This document shows, piece after piece, positions 26,538 to 36,200 of a stretch of 37,075 bases of DNA. The stretch's first letter is position 1; each line of letters begins with the position of its first letter. Source of the DNA: an uncultured Bacteroidota bacterium (GTDB taxonomy: Bacteria; Bacteroidota; Bacteroidia; Bacteroidales; UBA12481); assembly GCA_903919925.1 (NCBI GenBank), contig CAIXKO010000118.1, positions 1 through 37,075 of the forward strand. Reading direction: 5' to 3'. A program made the translations under genes and the position numbers. The notes beneath the pieces are model-generated. The model saw only the letters and a list, made by a program, of their open reading frames with translations, made no database searches and was not told the origin of the DNA.

Positions 26538-27157
26538 AAGCAAGATTCTGGTTTTTGTCGATCCTAATCCTCCTTATTATCAATTTTGCCTGGGTATGGA
26601 GGTTTGATCAAAACAATAAAGAGTACAATCAAAGAATGAACGACAACCGGATACGGTTTGTACAGACAACAAAGGAGTTGCACTTAATGAAAAGAGGTTG
26701 GGAAATAACCATGAAATCAAATGACCGGAATTTACCTGAAAAAGTCTGGGTGCAACCAGCAAAAGGTCTACCAATGGAATTAAAGACTTATATTGGTCAA
26801 TCCAAAAAACTTGTTCTTGTCTTGTCCGACCGGCATTGTGCAAGCTGCGTGGATCAATTACTATTTACTGTAAAGAACGAGATCCCTGAAAACCAACGTA
26901 ATATCTTATTAATTCTTTTTTCAATCGAAGGACCAACGCGGGACAAGTGGAATTACAGGCAAAAAATTCTATCTGGTGTTGAGTTTCTTGAGATTCTGGA
27001 TAAGAGCCTGCAATTACCAATGGATTCATTAGAAACCCCTTACTTCTTCATGACTGGTCCTGAGCATCTCGCAGGCCTCACCTTCACTCCTTATCCTGCT
27101 TTGGAAGTTCAAACAAAGGAATACCTAAACATGATGCAAAGCCGATACTTTAATTAA
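26534..27157 (+). CDS. membrane-anchored thioredoxin-like CxxC protein
   Basis: This 207-residue protein has one N-terminal membrane helix (about residues 5-22, FWFLSILILLIINFAWVW). A periplasmic region follows that is predicted to adopt a thioredoxin-like fold: a strand KKLVLVLSDRHCASCVDQLL with C102 and C105, then NILLILFSIEG. The CxxC is CASC without the preceding Trp, so a standard TlpA motif (WCxPC) is absent. A role in making, reducing or sensing disulfides in the neighbouring cysteine-rich peptides is an inference. Start ATG 26534 overlaps the peptide 1 stop. Family not recognised beyond the fold. Confidence 0.68.
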   Translation: MKARFWFLSILILLIINFAWVWRFDQNNKEYNQRMNDNRIRFVQTTKELHLMKRGWEITMKSNDRNLPEKVWVQPAKGLPMELKTYIGQSKKLVLVLSDRHCASCVDQLLFTVKNEIPENQRNILLILFSIEGPTRDKWNYRQKILSGVEFLEILDKSLQLPMDSLETPYFFMTGPEHLAGLTFTPYPALEVQTKEYLNMMQSRYFN

Positions 27158-27164
27158 TTTACAA

Positions 27165-28361
27165 ATGATGCGAACAACACTTTTTTCCAGCCTGGCCATT
27201 TTTCTGTTAGTTTTCTCCTCGTGCCGCTCAAAGGTTGAAGACCGGAAGCCGGTCATTTCGGTACCCTTTGTACCAACCACCACCATTGATATTGGAAAGT
27301 TCATCGAGCGTGTGCATTATGTACAACTAGAGAATCGCCCTGAATCTGCCTTTACTGATATCGACAAAATGATTGTCAGTGGTGGAAATATGTTTATGCT
27401 CGACAAAAGACTCGAAGCTTTGTTTTGCTTCGACACCACCGGAAAGTTCAGGTATAGGATTCAACGTGTTGGCAAGGGTCCGGGAGAATATCAGGAGTTG
27501 GATGCCATGTGGGTGAAACCCGTAGAGAAAGAACTTTGGCTGCAATCCCTTTGGCCAACCAAGATAATGGTGTATAACTTTGATGGTCAGATGCTCAGGG
27601 AATTCAATATAAGATGGTCAGCTAGAGATATGGTAAGACTTGGCAACGGGTTACTGGCTGGGTACAATTCAACCAGATCAGATGATGGTGCTGATAGCCT
27701 TGACGAAGGTGTTTTCCTGCTCTCCGAGGATGGCAAATATATGGGTCAGCCTAAGTCTGTTGGCGATAGTACGGTATATTGGTCCATGAGCTATCAAAGG
27801 AATTTGGAGGAGTTTGGGGATGGCGCTCTGCTGCTTACCCAATCTGATACCATTTTTAAAATTGATCGGGATGGCAAGGTTTTACCGGATGCATATCTTG
27901 ATTGGGGCGAATTAAGGATCCCGGACCCATTGCGCGAAATTTGTTTTAACTCCCCACAATTCAGGGGTTTCGATCCTGGCAAATATGTTTCGGCAAAGGA
28001 CCAGCTGGTCGCCTTTGGGCCCATCCGGCTTTTCAGAATTATTTCTGGTGGCCGCTTGTCCATTGCTGTTGCAGATCTGAATTCAGGTAAAGGGATTTTT
28101 TCCACCCAACTATCCTGCACCTTAGCTAAAATACCTCTATTATATCCTTTGGCCAAAAGCGACCGGAACGAACTGATCGGCATGTATGATATGTCGTTAT
28201 TGCTGGCAATGAAAGAGTCGCAGGCAAACCGCCCGGAGGATTTAAAAACGCAAAGTCTCTACCAACCAATGGATTCAATGGTTAAGTCAGCTTTGTTACA
28301 GGACCGTCCAGTTCTGTGGTTTGCAAAAATTAAAGAAGAATGGTTAACAAAATCTTATTAA
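27165..28361 (+). CDS. six-bladed beta-propeller lipoprotein
   Basis: This 398-residue lipoprotein has lipobox VFSSC with the lipid Cys at residue 20. It is a repeated-strand protein of the Bacteroidota six-bladed propeller type. The hallmark segment is RYRIQRVGKGPGEYQELDAM, with NFDGQMLREFNI and TIFKIDRDGKVL as further blade-like repeats. Such propellers are abundant in Bacteroidota and often sit next to small secreted peptides; no biochemical role is established. It starts seven bases after the CxxC gene and ends three bases before peptide 2, so it is central to the operon. Location should be periplasmic or outer-membrane anchored. Confidence 0.8.
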   Translation: MMRTTLFSSLAIFLLVFSSCRSKVEDRKPVISVPFVPTTTIDIGKFIERVHYVQLENRPESAFTDIDKMIVSGGNMFMLDKRLEALFCFDTTGKFRYRIQRVGKGPGEYQELDAMWVKPVEKELWLQSLWPTKIMVYNFDGQMLREFNIRWSARDMVRLGNGLLAGYNSTRSDDGADSLDEGVFLLSEDGKYMGQPKSVGDSTVYWSMSYQRNLEEFGDGALLLTQSDTIFKIDRDGKVLPDAYLDWGELRIPDPLREICFNSPQFRGFDPGKYVSAKDQLVAFGPIRLFRIISGGRLSIAVADLNSGKGIFSTQLSCTLAKIPLLYPLAKSDRNELIGMYDMSLLLAMKESQANRPEDLKTQSLYQPMDSMVKSALLQDRPVLWFAKIKEEWLTKSY

Positions 28362-28364
28362 AAA

Positions 28365-28697
28365 ATGAAAACAAAAAAGCAATTAACAATTATTATTCTG
28401 ATTACCTGCTTATTGGTCTCAGGAATCGTTTATGGAGAGGCACCTGTCAAAGGTTCAGGTAACGAGGCTTATACAGGTTCAGCGGGAGGGTTAGGCTGGC
28501 AGGAACGGACCATCCGGACGAGCGTTTTTGTCTCTGACGGAGTAAAAGTTACAGTGGGGTTTACTATCACCATTACCGGCCCCGGTTTGACCATCAATTT
28601 AGGATCAAATTTCGACATCATTGAATGTTGCAAGGCAACCTCAGTGAAAGAATCCTGGTGCAATTTCAATGCAGACGATACCAGGTGCGAGGATTAA
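28365..28697 (+). CDS. small secreted cysteine-rich protein, peptide 2 of the operon
   Basis: This is a 110-residue protein of unknown function. Residues 1-24 look like a signal peptide (KKQLTIIILITCLLVSGIVY with GEAP). The mature part is rich in Gly, Thr and beta-branched residues (VGFTITITGPGLTINLGSNF). It ends in IIECCKATSVKESWC and a final C108. Cysteines C88, C89 and C99 match peptide 1 residue for residue, but the rest differs strongly, which suggests an old duplication. It is the last gene before the terminator at 28707. Confidence 0.7.
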   Translation: MKTKKQLTIIILITCLLVSGIVYGEAPVKGSGNEAYTGSAGGLGWQERTIRTSVFVSDGVKVTVGFTITITGPGLTINLGSNFDIIECCKATSVKESWCNFNADDTRCED

Positions 28698-28706
28698 CCC
28701 TTTATC

Positions 28707-28739
28707 AAAAGGGCCGGCCAATTGGCCGGCCCTTTTTTT
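28707..28739 (+). terminator. intrinsic terminator of the peptide operon
   Basis: A perfect 30-base palindrome (28707-28736: AAAAGGGCCGGCCAA and its reverse complement) is followed by T to position 28739, a run of seven T in all. The GC core GGGCCGGCC gives a very stable stem. It begins nine bases after the peptide 2 stop. On the other strand only four U follow, so it works best for the plus-strand operon. Confidence 0.9.
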
Positions 28740-28793
28740 GTGGCAAATTTCCCGGATAAAATACAACGCAGGTAACGTGATTTATTGCTTTAA

Positions 28794-29051
28794 CAAGATT
28801 CGCGTATTCATATCCTGGTTAACGATGCCGGATTAACTCTGACTAAAGAGCCTGACTGGAAATTGAGCAAATCTGATCTCTGGTTGAGTGATAGCATTTC
28901 AACTTTTGGTGATAACATTTTGACAGAGGGTGAAGAGGTTGGGTTACAATCTCCAATAGGTAAGATGGTAATAGTTAAAGGATTCCGGATTAATAGTTGT
29001 TCCAATAAAGCTAACAAGTTCAATTCTTTACTGATCCGCATTCCTGATTAA
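28794..29051 (+). pseudogene. possible coding remnant without a start codon
   Basis: An open frame of 85 codons follows a stop at 28791. It has no ATG; the first near-start codon is a TTG at 28863. The translation looks protein-like (ILVNDAGLTLTKEPDWKLSK, later VGLQSPIGKMVIVKGFRINS) but was not recognised. The 383 bases between peptide 2 and the RND gene otherwise hold only the terminator. It may be the tail of a lost gene; a chance open frame cannot be excluded. Confidence 0.3.
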
Positions 29052-29080
29052 ATTCTCCGATCAATGTGTAATAGCTCCGG

Positions 29081-32000
29081 TCACTTAGTCAAGCTCTTTA
29101 AACCATCTTCCTTGCGGTATGCTGCCCAGTATATAATCGGAACAATATAAATACTTACCAGGCTGCCAATAGTCATACCTCCCATAATTGTGAGAGCCAA
29201 CGGTTTTTGCAGATCAGTACCTAATCCTTTAAAGAACAGAAATGGAAGGAATCCCAAAACGGTGGTTAAACTGGTCATAATAATCGGTTTCAGTCTCCTC
29301 ATACCTGCGATGTGAATGGCTTCCAAAACGGTGAACCCTTCGGCCCGGGTCCGGTTGATCGTATCGATTTTCAAAATGGAGTCATTGATAATAATCCCAC
29401 TCATGACAATGATTCCAATAGCCGACATGAGGTTGAGGGTTTCGCCGAAAATCCAAAGCATAAAAAGTGCCGAAGCAATATCAATCGGGAGTTCCACCAG
29501 CACAATCAGTGGTTGTAAAAAGGATTCAAACTGAGCCGCCAGGATGAAGAACAACAGCAATACCGATATCAGTAAAACAACAGACAGTTCCTTCATAAGC
29601 ACTTTTTGCCGGAACCAGGTGCCATCGAATTCTGCTTGAAGAACATTTGAATTACGGATGCCGTTTTTTATTTTTTCTATAATTTGCGAAACAGACATGT
29701 CTGTTGATTTAGCCACCAACGCTACATATTCGCCATTGCGGGAAGCTCTTATTGTTTTGTATTGTTGTTCCCGGCCTACTTTAACCAGACCCGACAAGGG
29801 ATAATCAATTCCCTCACTATTCCGGACAAAAGTATTTTGTACAATCTCACTAACTGGGCGGCGCTGGTCGGCCAATAATATCGGAATAAACCTTTGATAA
29901 GTTTTCAATACGCCTATATGTTTCTGGTTGAATGCCTTCTCAAGTTGGTCAGTCACGCTGTTAAAGCTTATCTTATACAGCAGGAGCAATTCGGGATCCA
30001 CCTCTATCACAATTTGATCATGAACCGGAACCTGTTCAAAATTAAGATTACTGCCACTTGCCAAAGAATCAGCAAACGACCAAAGCTCCTGAAGGGCCGG
30101 TTGCTCCTGCCCTTTCATACTGGAGATCCTGGTGAGTAATTCGGGAATATCCTCGGAAAAGATGGCTTCAAAAATATTTTCTGGTGGATGAAAGCTAACA
30201 GTGGCAATCGGAAAATTGGAGGATAAAAAGTCCCGGATATGTGATATAACCTGATTTATCGAATCAGAGTTTGCCATTTTGATATAAATCTCTGACTCGG
30301 AGGCTGTCCTGTCAGCGTTGCGATTAAGGATAAACTGCTGCTCCCCAACAAGGGACGAGTACTGGGTAAGACTGTCCTTAACTGAAGTCATCAACCTCTC
30401 CACCCGTCGTGCATTCTCCTCCACATGGATGGGTTCATTCCAATCCAGCACCGCGATAATTTCAGTTTGCTCTATTTCTGGAAGCTGACTCGTTCCAACG
30501 ATCTTATATAGTGGATAAGAGGCTATTACCATCAGGAAAGAAGCCACAAGGTAAATCCCGCGGTATTTAAAAACATGTTTGAAGGATTTCTCATAAGCAC
30601 GCTCATAATTTACTTTATTAATCTTACCCAGGAAGTTGTTTACCACGGCCTTGGGTCTCCGGATGAAAAACAATCGGAACAAGGTTGGAATCAAGGTTAT
30701 TGAAACCAGGAATGAAGCCGTTAGTCCAATGGTGACAGAAAGAGCCTCGTCATAAAACAAGGCTCCTGAAATCCCGCTGAGAAAGACAAGAGGCACAAAA
30801 ACCGCACATGTAGTTAACCCCGAGGAGATCAACGGTCTGATCACCTCATTGGTTCCGTGCACGCAAGCCTTATTGATCGTTTCTCCACGATCTAAATATT
30901 GGTTAATATTATCGATAACAATGATTGAATTATCAATCATCATTCCTACTGCAAGAACCAGCCCGGATAACGAAATAATATTCATGGATAATCCAAACAG
31001 GTAAAACATCAGCAGGCATACTACCAAAGAAACAGGAACAGAGAAGGCAATGAGGATGGGAGATCTGAAATCCTTGAGAAACAGAAACATAACAAGCATA
31101 GCTAACAAACCACCAAACCACAAACTCTGTCCGAGGTTACTCATGGAATAGGTTAGAATGGTGGTCTGATCCTTTTCGATTTCAAAATTAAGGTGCGGGT
31201 AATCCACCCTGTAGGTCGTTACCATTTTATCAATTTCTTTTTTCAAGTCCTCCATTCGTGCATCGGATTGCTTTATAATTGCCAAACAGAGACCTGTTTT
31301 TTCACGATTCATAAAGATTCCCCTTCGCTCCTGTGGTCTTACTTCAACGTTTGCCAGGTCCTTCAGCTGCATAAGCCTGTCATTTTTACCAATATACAGG
31401 TTACCAACATCTTTGGAGTCCTTAAGATAATTGGCAAATTTGATCTGGTATTGGTAGTAACCATCGCGGACCATCAGATTACCAATATTGGTATTATTTG
31501 ATTCCAGGGCATTAAGTATATCCTGATCAGTGATCCCAACACTTTTCATCTTATCGGAATCAGGAGTAATTACCAGTTCGGGCTCGATTGTTCCAGTAAT
31601 GTCAACCATGGCAACTTCAGGCAATTGTTCAATCCGCTTGAGGATTACCGATTGCACAAATTCACTCAATTCCACCATTTTTTGCTGATTTTCCCACTCA
31701 GATTTCTGCGTGATCATCAAATTAAAAACAGGTATATCTGTTGCGGATGCCTTAACTACCCTCGGCCGGTCAAAGCCTCTGGGTAACTGGTTCATTGCAT
31801 CGTCGATCTTTTCATTGCATTCGATATAGGCATAATTGATATCGGTGCCATGAGTAAACTTCATCCGGATGATACCATATCCATCACGTGTTTCGCTTTC
31901 AATACTCTCGAGGTGTGCTACTTGCATCAGTTGCATTCGTATGGGCGTGATAACGGTATTTTCCATCTCCCGGGACGGAATGCCCTGATAGGTTGCCTGA

Positions 32001-32134
32001 ACGGTAATTTCAGGAATATCGATGTCAGGCATCAATGAAACCGGCAATTTAAAAACCGTTACGACCCCCAGAAAAAGGATGGCCAGAAAAGCCATAATTA
32101 CGGCTATTGGGCGATGGATAAGGAAGTTAACCAT
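29081..32134 (-). CDS. RND efflux permease 1
   Basis: This is an AcrB/MdtB-type inner-membrane permease of 1017 residues, powered by proton flow. It starts MVNFLIHRPIAVIMAFLAIL (ATG 32134; an open frame continues to 32206 but overlaps the adaptor gene). The porter part carries FKLPVSLMPDIDIPEITVQA. The fourth helix has GMMIDNSIIVIDN, keeping one of the two acidic residues of the AcrB relay (D-N instead of D-D). The tenth helix has GIIINDSIL where AcrB has the lysine. Substrate is unknown. It follows the adaptor gene by 28 bases and is the third gene of the operon. Confidence 0.9.
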   Translation of the reverse strand: MVNFLIHRPIAVIMAFLAILFLGVVTVFKLPVSLMPDIDIPEITVQATYQGIPSREMENTVITPIRMQLMQVAHLESIESETRDGYGIIRMKFTHGTDINYAYIECNEKIDDAMNQLPRGFDRPRVVKASATDIPVFNLMITQKSEWENQQKMVELSEFVQSVILKRIEQLPEVAMVDITGTIEPELVITPDSDKMKSVGITDQDILNALESNNTNIGNLMVRDGYYQYQIKFANYLKDSKDVGNLYIGKNDRLMQLKDLANVEVRPQERRGIFMNREKTGLCLAIIKQSDARMEDLKKEIDKMVTTYRVDYPHLNFEIEKDQTTILTYSMSNLGQSLWFGGLLAMLVMFLFLKDFRSPILIAFSVPVSLVVCLLMFYLFGLSMNIISLSGLVLAVGMMIDNSIIVIDNINQYLDRGETINKACVHGTNEVIRPLISSGLTTCAVFVPLVFLSGISGALFYDEALSVTIGLTASFLVSITLIPTLFRLFFIRRPKAVVNNFLGKINKVNYERAYEKSFKHVFKYRGIYLVASFLMVIASYPLYKIVGTSQLPEIEQTEIIAVLDWNEPIHVEENARRVERLMTSVKDSLTQYSSLVGEQQFILNRNADRTASESEIYIKMANSDSINQVISHIRDFLSSNFPIATVSFHPPENIFEAIFSEDIPELLTRISSMKGQEQPALQELWSFADSLASGSNLNFEQVPVHDQIVIEVDPELLLLYKISFNSVTDQLEKAFNQKHIGVLKTYQRFIPILLADQRRPVSEIVQNTFVRNSEGIDYPLSGLVKVGREQQYKTIRASRNGEYVALVAKSTDMSVSQIIEKIKNGIRNSNVLQAEFDGTWFRQKVLMKELSVVLLISVLLLFFILAAQFESFLQPLIVLVELPIDIASALFMLWIFGETLNLMSAIGIIVMSGIIINDSILKIDTINRTRAEGFTVLEAIHIAGMRRLKPIIMTSLTTVLGFLPFLFFKGLGTDLQKPLALTIMGGMTIGSLVSIYIVPIIYWAAYRKEDGLKSLTK

Positions 32135-32162
32135 TTGTAATTGGGAATCAGGATAATGGAGG

Positions 32163-33254
32163 TTATTTAGAGATAAATTTAAATTCCAATTCAGCATCAT
32201 TCGCAAGGTTGAGGTTCCCCTTGGTTATTATGGTGTCACCTGCCTTAAGGATTCCTGCTTTCACAACTCTAATCGTGTAGCTGGATGAATTCTCCAGATC
32301 GGACTCCACATAGTTCCAATAGGATCGGCCATTAAGAAGCGAGAATACAACTTGTTGGTTGTTTCGGAGCACTACAGCCTCCTTAGGAACAATCAAGCCA
32401 CCTGGAACTTTATCCCTGATCAGAACCTTGACATTCATTCCCTCCACCAACCGGCCATTGGCGTTGGGTACGCGGGCCTTGATTGTCACATTTCCATGCT
32501 CATCTATCAATGGATTAACTTCTTCAATCCGTCCTTTGTATGATACTGAGTCCGCTGCAAAAGGCATTATACTGACTTCCTGTCCTACCCGAAGCCGGGC
32601 AATCTCGTTTTCCATGACTGTAAAAACCACATCGAACTCCTTGTCATTGATCACCATACAAAAAGGTTTGTCGGAGGCTGGTGAATTTTGCTCCTTGCAA
32701 TCCAAACTAGCGATACGACCAGAAAAGGGAGCAACCAAACGGGTATATTCATATCGGATCAATGCCTGTTGATAAGCCATTTCAGCTTCTTCAAAGCCGG
32801 TTTGCATGTTAAACCGCTTCAGGGCATCTGCTGGAATATCATCCGGACCTTTGGCTCCAATCTTATGACCAACAATGAGTGCCAGCCTTTCGAGCCGAAC
32901 TCTTTCCATCCGCAGTTTTGCCTGCCCGAGGTCGAGCACTTCCAGTTGATTTTCAAGTTCAGCGATTACTTTTCCTCCATCAATCCAGGCCCCGTTCCGG
33001 CAAGTAATCAGTCGGACCTTCTCATTTCCCCGGAATTTCAGGGATGCTTTTTGGCTTGCTTCAAGTTTTCCATTGCTGACCAGCTCAATCGGAAAATCGC
33101 CATACTCAATTAACCTGCCCTCCACTTTAATAGGATCAGCTTTGGCGCCGATGGTTCCTAGCTTGTTCCCAAATTTGTTCTCTGCTTTCTTTTTACACGC
33201 AGGCAGACTGCATACAATACAGAAAATCAGAAAGTAATGGATCACTTTATTCAT
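32163..33254 (-). CDS. RND efflux adaptor lipoprotein (membrane fusion protein)
   Basis: This 363-residue periplasmic adaptor links RND permeases to an outer membrane channel. Lipobox CSLPAC puts the lipid Cys at residue 20. A lipoyl-like barrel half (LVSNGKLEASQKASLKFRGN) and a short helical hairpin follow. The second half contains the typical YEYTRLVAPFSGRIASLDCK, FDVVFTVMENEIARLRVGQE and GGLIVPKEAVVLRNNQQVVF. It sits between two permease genes with gaps of 15 and 28 bases. One adaptor would therefore serve both permeases. No TolC-type gene is in the window. Confidence 0.9.
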   Translation of the reverse strand: MNKVIHYFLIFCIVCSLPACKKKAENKFGNKLGTIGAKADPIKVEGRLIEYGDFPIELVSNGKLEASQKASLKFRGNEKVRLITCRNGAWIDGGKVIAELENQLEVLDLGQAKLRMERVRLERLALIVGHKIGAKGPDDIPADALKRFNMQTGFEEAEMAYQQALIRYEYTRLVAPFSGRIASLDCKEQNSPASDKPFCMVINDKEFDVVFTVMENEIARLRVGQEVSIMPFAADSVSYKGRIEEVNPLIDEHGNVTIKARVPNANGRLVEGMNVKVLIRDKVPGGLIVPKEAVVLRNNQQVVFSLLNGRSYWNYVESDLENSSSYTIRVVKAGILKAGDTIITKGNLNLANDAELEFKFISK

Positions 33255-33269
33255 GGCTGAGAAAATTTA

Positions 33270-36200
33270 TCATTTTAATCGACGGAAATGTTTGCGATGC
33301 TTTGGTTTGAGCGGAAGAAATGCAGGCATGAAAACCAAGATGGCCAAAACGGAAAAAATCAGCCCCCCCATGGTTCCAGCCGCCAGCGAAAACCAGAATA
33401 CTTCATCATCCCCTTCAGTAACAAAAGGCAAGAGGCCCAAAACAGTTGCCAGCACAGTAAGTGCAATGGGAATGATTTTACCTTGGTAGGACTTGATGTA
33501 TAAACGCGCAGGTTTCAATTTACGGGTAGCACCTTTCAGGTATTGATTATAATCACTCAATATATATAGGGCTGCGTTAACCACAATACCACTTAAGAGT
33601 ATAAAGGAAGCAAATACGCCCTGATCAAAACTCAAATCAAATAGGTAAAACGTTAGAAACAAGCCAACAAAAGAAATCGGAATCATGGCAACTACAGCAA
33701 GAGGCTGGATCAGCGATTCAAGCAGTATCGCGCAAATCAAATAGATGATTACGATAACCAACAGGATGAGGAGAAACTGCTTGTTGGCTTCGCGTTCCCA
33801 ATACCTGTTGCTCGACTCCTTTATTGAATAACCAATTGGCAGCGAGCCTGATACTTCATCTATTACTCTTTCACGGTGGAGTTCGGCAAGTTTTGTTGCA
33901 CCAATAAAATCATAGGCTACCGTTAATCGGTACTGTTGGTTTTCTTTACAGATTGCCTTATTTATCCCCTCCTTGCTTCGATCTCCAAGATTATCCAGCC
34001 TAACCAGCGATTCTCCGCTTTTAATTGGCGTATGTCCCATCATCCAAACATCGAATTCATCAGATTGAATCGATTTCATTCGTACAGGTTCATAGGCTCC
34101 ATTGACAAATAGCTTTGCATCTGACGATTGGCTTATCCCAAATCCCTGAAGAAAAGCATATACCTGAACCGGGGAAATATTTTTAAGTTTCAATTTTTGC
34201 GGATCCATGGATATTACATACTCATATAGTGGATCACGCAAACCCCAATAATAGGAATCGTTTAAGGTGCTGACAATATCGAACTTTGACGCCCTGGGAT
34301 GCTCTGAAGCCTTTGCTTTCACAAGGTCAGCAAATTTCATCAGTTCCTCATAATTGTAACCCAGCAGATCAATCTGCTGAGAGCCAACCTGTTCTGAAAG
34401 TGAGTTATTGAAATACTGCCCTACCCCATACACTCCCCAATCAGGAGCGGTGAGCTTGTTTGCAAGGTCATTCAATTGGCTATAGAGAATATATGGGAAG
34501 GCTCCCATTTCAAATTCAGGTTTGAAATTAATAATCATGGAGGCGGAGCGTGGGCCACTAATGCTGGTTACAAACTGGTCAATTTGCTCATATCCCTTCA
34601 GATATCCCTCCACTTCAACCATGAGATCATTCATTTGCCTGAGAGTTGCACCCTGCGGCAGCGCAACTGTTACCCTGATAGCTGTGCGCTCGGGCTCACG
34701 GTATTTGTACCTTGAATAAACCTTTGTACTAAATAAATGCAATGATCCTCCCAAAATTTTGTCTGACACCGGCTTTATTTTCTGGACATAGGTTTCACTG
34801 GCTAAAGTGCTGCGATACCATTTATGAAACCATTGATCACCCTCCATCTTGGTTGGCAGCTTATCCACCGGGAGTCCGAAAATCAAGATGGCCCCTAATA
34901 TGAATAACCAACGGAATCTTTGCGAAAACACGATTAAAGGCTGGTAAATACTTCCGAATTTTACTGCAAAACGTAAGCTCCTTGTCCTACGTCTCTGCAT
35001 ACCGGGTTTTAACCCGATCAGCTCCATCAGCGCCGGTACTAAAAATAAAGCTACTGCCATGGAAACGGCGAGACTCAGAATCATGACCGCTGAAAAATCC
35101 ATCAATTGTAGACGCAGCTCTTCTCCCATAAAACGAATTACGGAGAGAGCTCCTACCGTAGTTGCAGTGGCGGCCAAAATGGCCAGAAATACCTTCCGGT
35201 TACCCTTGGTCCTGAGGTGGTCCACCATGATGATGGTGTTATCGATAATGATCCCCAACGAAACAGTTATCCCCGCCATCGAATATAGGTTAATCTCCAC
35301 CTTGAATAAATAAAATAAGATCGTGGCAATCAGCAAATTGGATATCAAACTGATAAATATAATGAGCAAATACCGTAGCTTACGGCTGGTGATCAGAACA
35401 AAAAGCATCAGTATTCCAAATGAAAACAGAGTCCGTCTAACAACCTTTTGAATCTCATCCCTGATGAATTCGGTTGAATCAGAACTCAGAAGCATGAAAT
35501 AGCCATTTGGAAATGAGGACGATAGTGCAACCAGCTCCTTCTTGATATCATCAGCCACCTGAAGGCTGTTAGCCTCTTTTTCGGCAGAAAAGACCAGGTT
35601 AATCGTATTATTTCCGTTTATCCGGAAGTATCCGGTGGGCTCCTGCTCCACATATCGGATCTTACAAAGATCTTTGATTTTCAATATCCGGCCTTCCAGT
35701 GAGGCTACAGGAATGTTTTGCCAGGAACCATCCTTTGCATTAATTGTTTGTATCGAAACACCCTTCGGCGATTCAATATCTGATTCGCTCTCCTGGTCGA
35801 ATCCCATTCCTACAACCTCTTTATGAAAATAACTCGCCAGGGCGGTGCGAATGTTATCGCGTGATAATCCAAGCCGCTGCAGCTTCTCTTCATCATACTC
35901 CAATTCCCACTCCATCGGCATAGCACCATAAACACGTATGCTATACAATCCCTCAATTCTGGAAAGTTTTGGCTTGATAAATTCTTCAGCATATTTCTGA
36001 ATTAAACGCGGACTCGCGGGGGCATTGAGCGTATAAATGAGTAGGGTTTTCTCTTCAGATTCAGAACTATACGAAGAAATTGATGGATAACTAACCCTAT
36101 CAGGCAGACGAGGGAATAACTCACGAACTTTTGAGGCCACCTCAAACCGCATGGCGTCCATGTCAGCCCTTTTGTCAAAGGCAAGATTAATATACCCGTT

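Noticed and set aside
26208-28697. Assignment of the two small peptides to the NVEALA family
   Set aside because: No NVEALA motif is present near the cleavage site; only the operon layout is similar.
28808-29041. 77-codon open frame on the minus strand opposite the coding remnant
   Set aside because: Antisense to the plus-strand frame, no family resemblance and no promoter or ribosome site.
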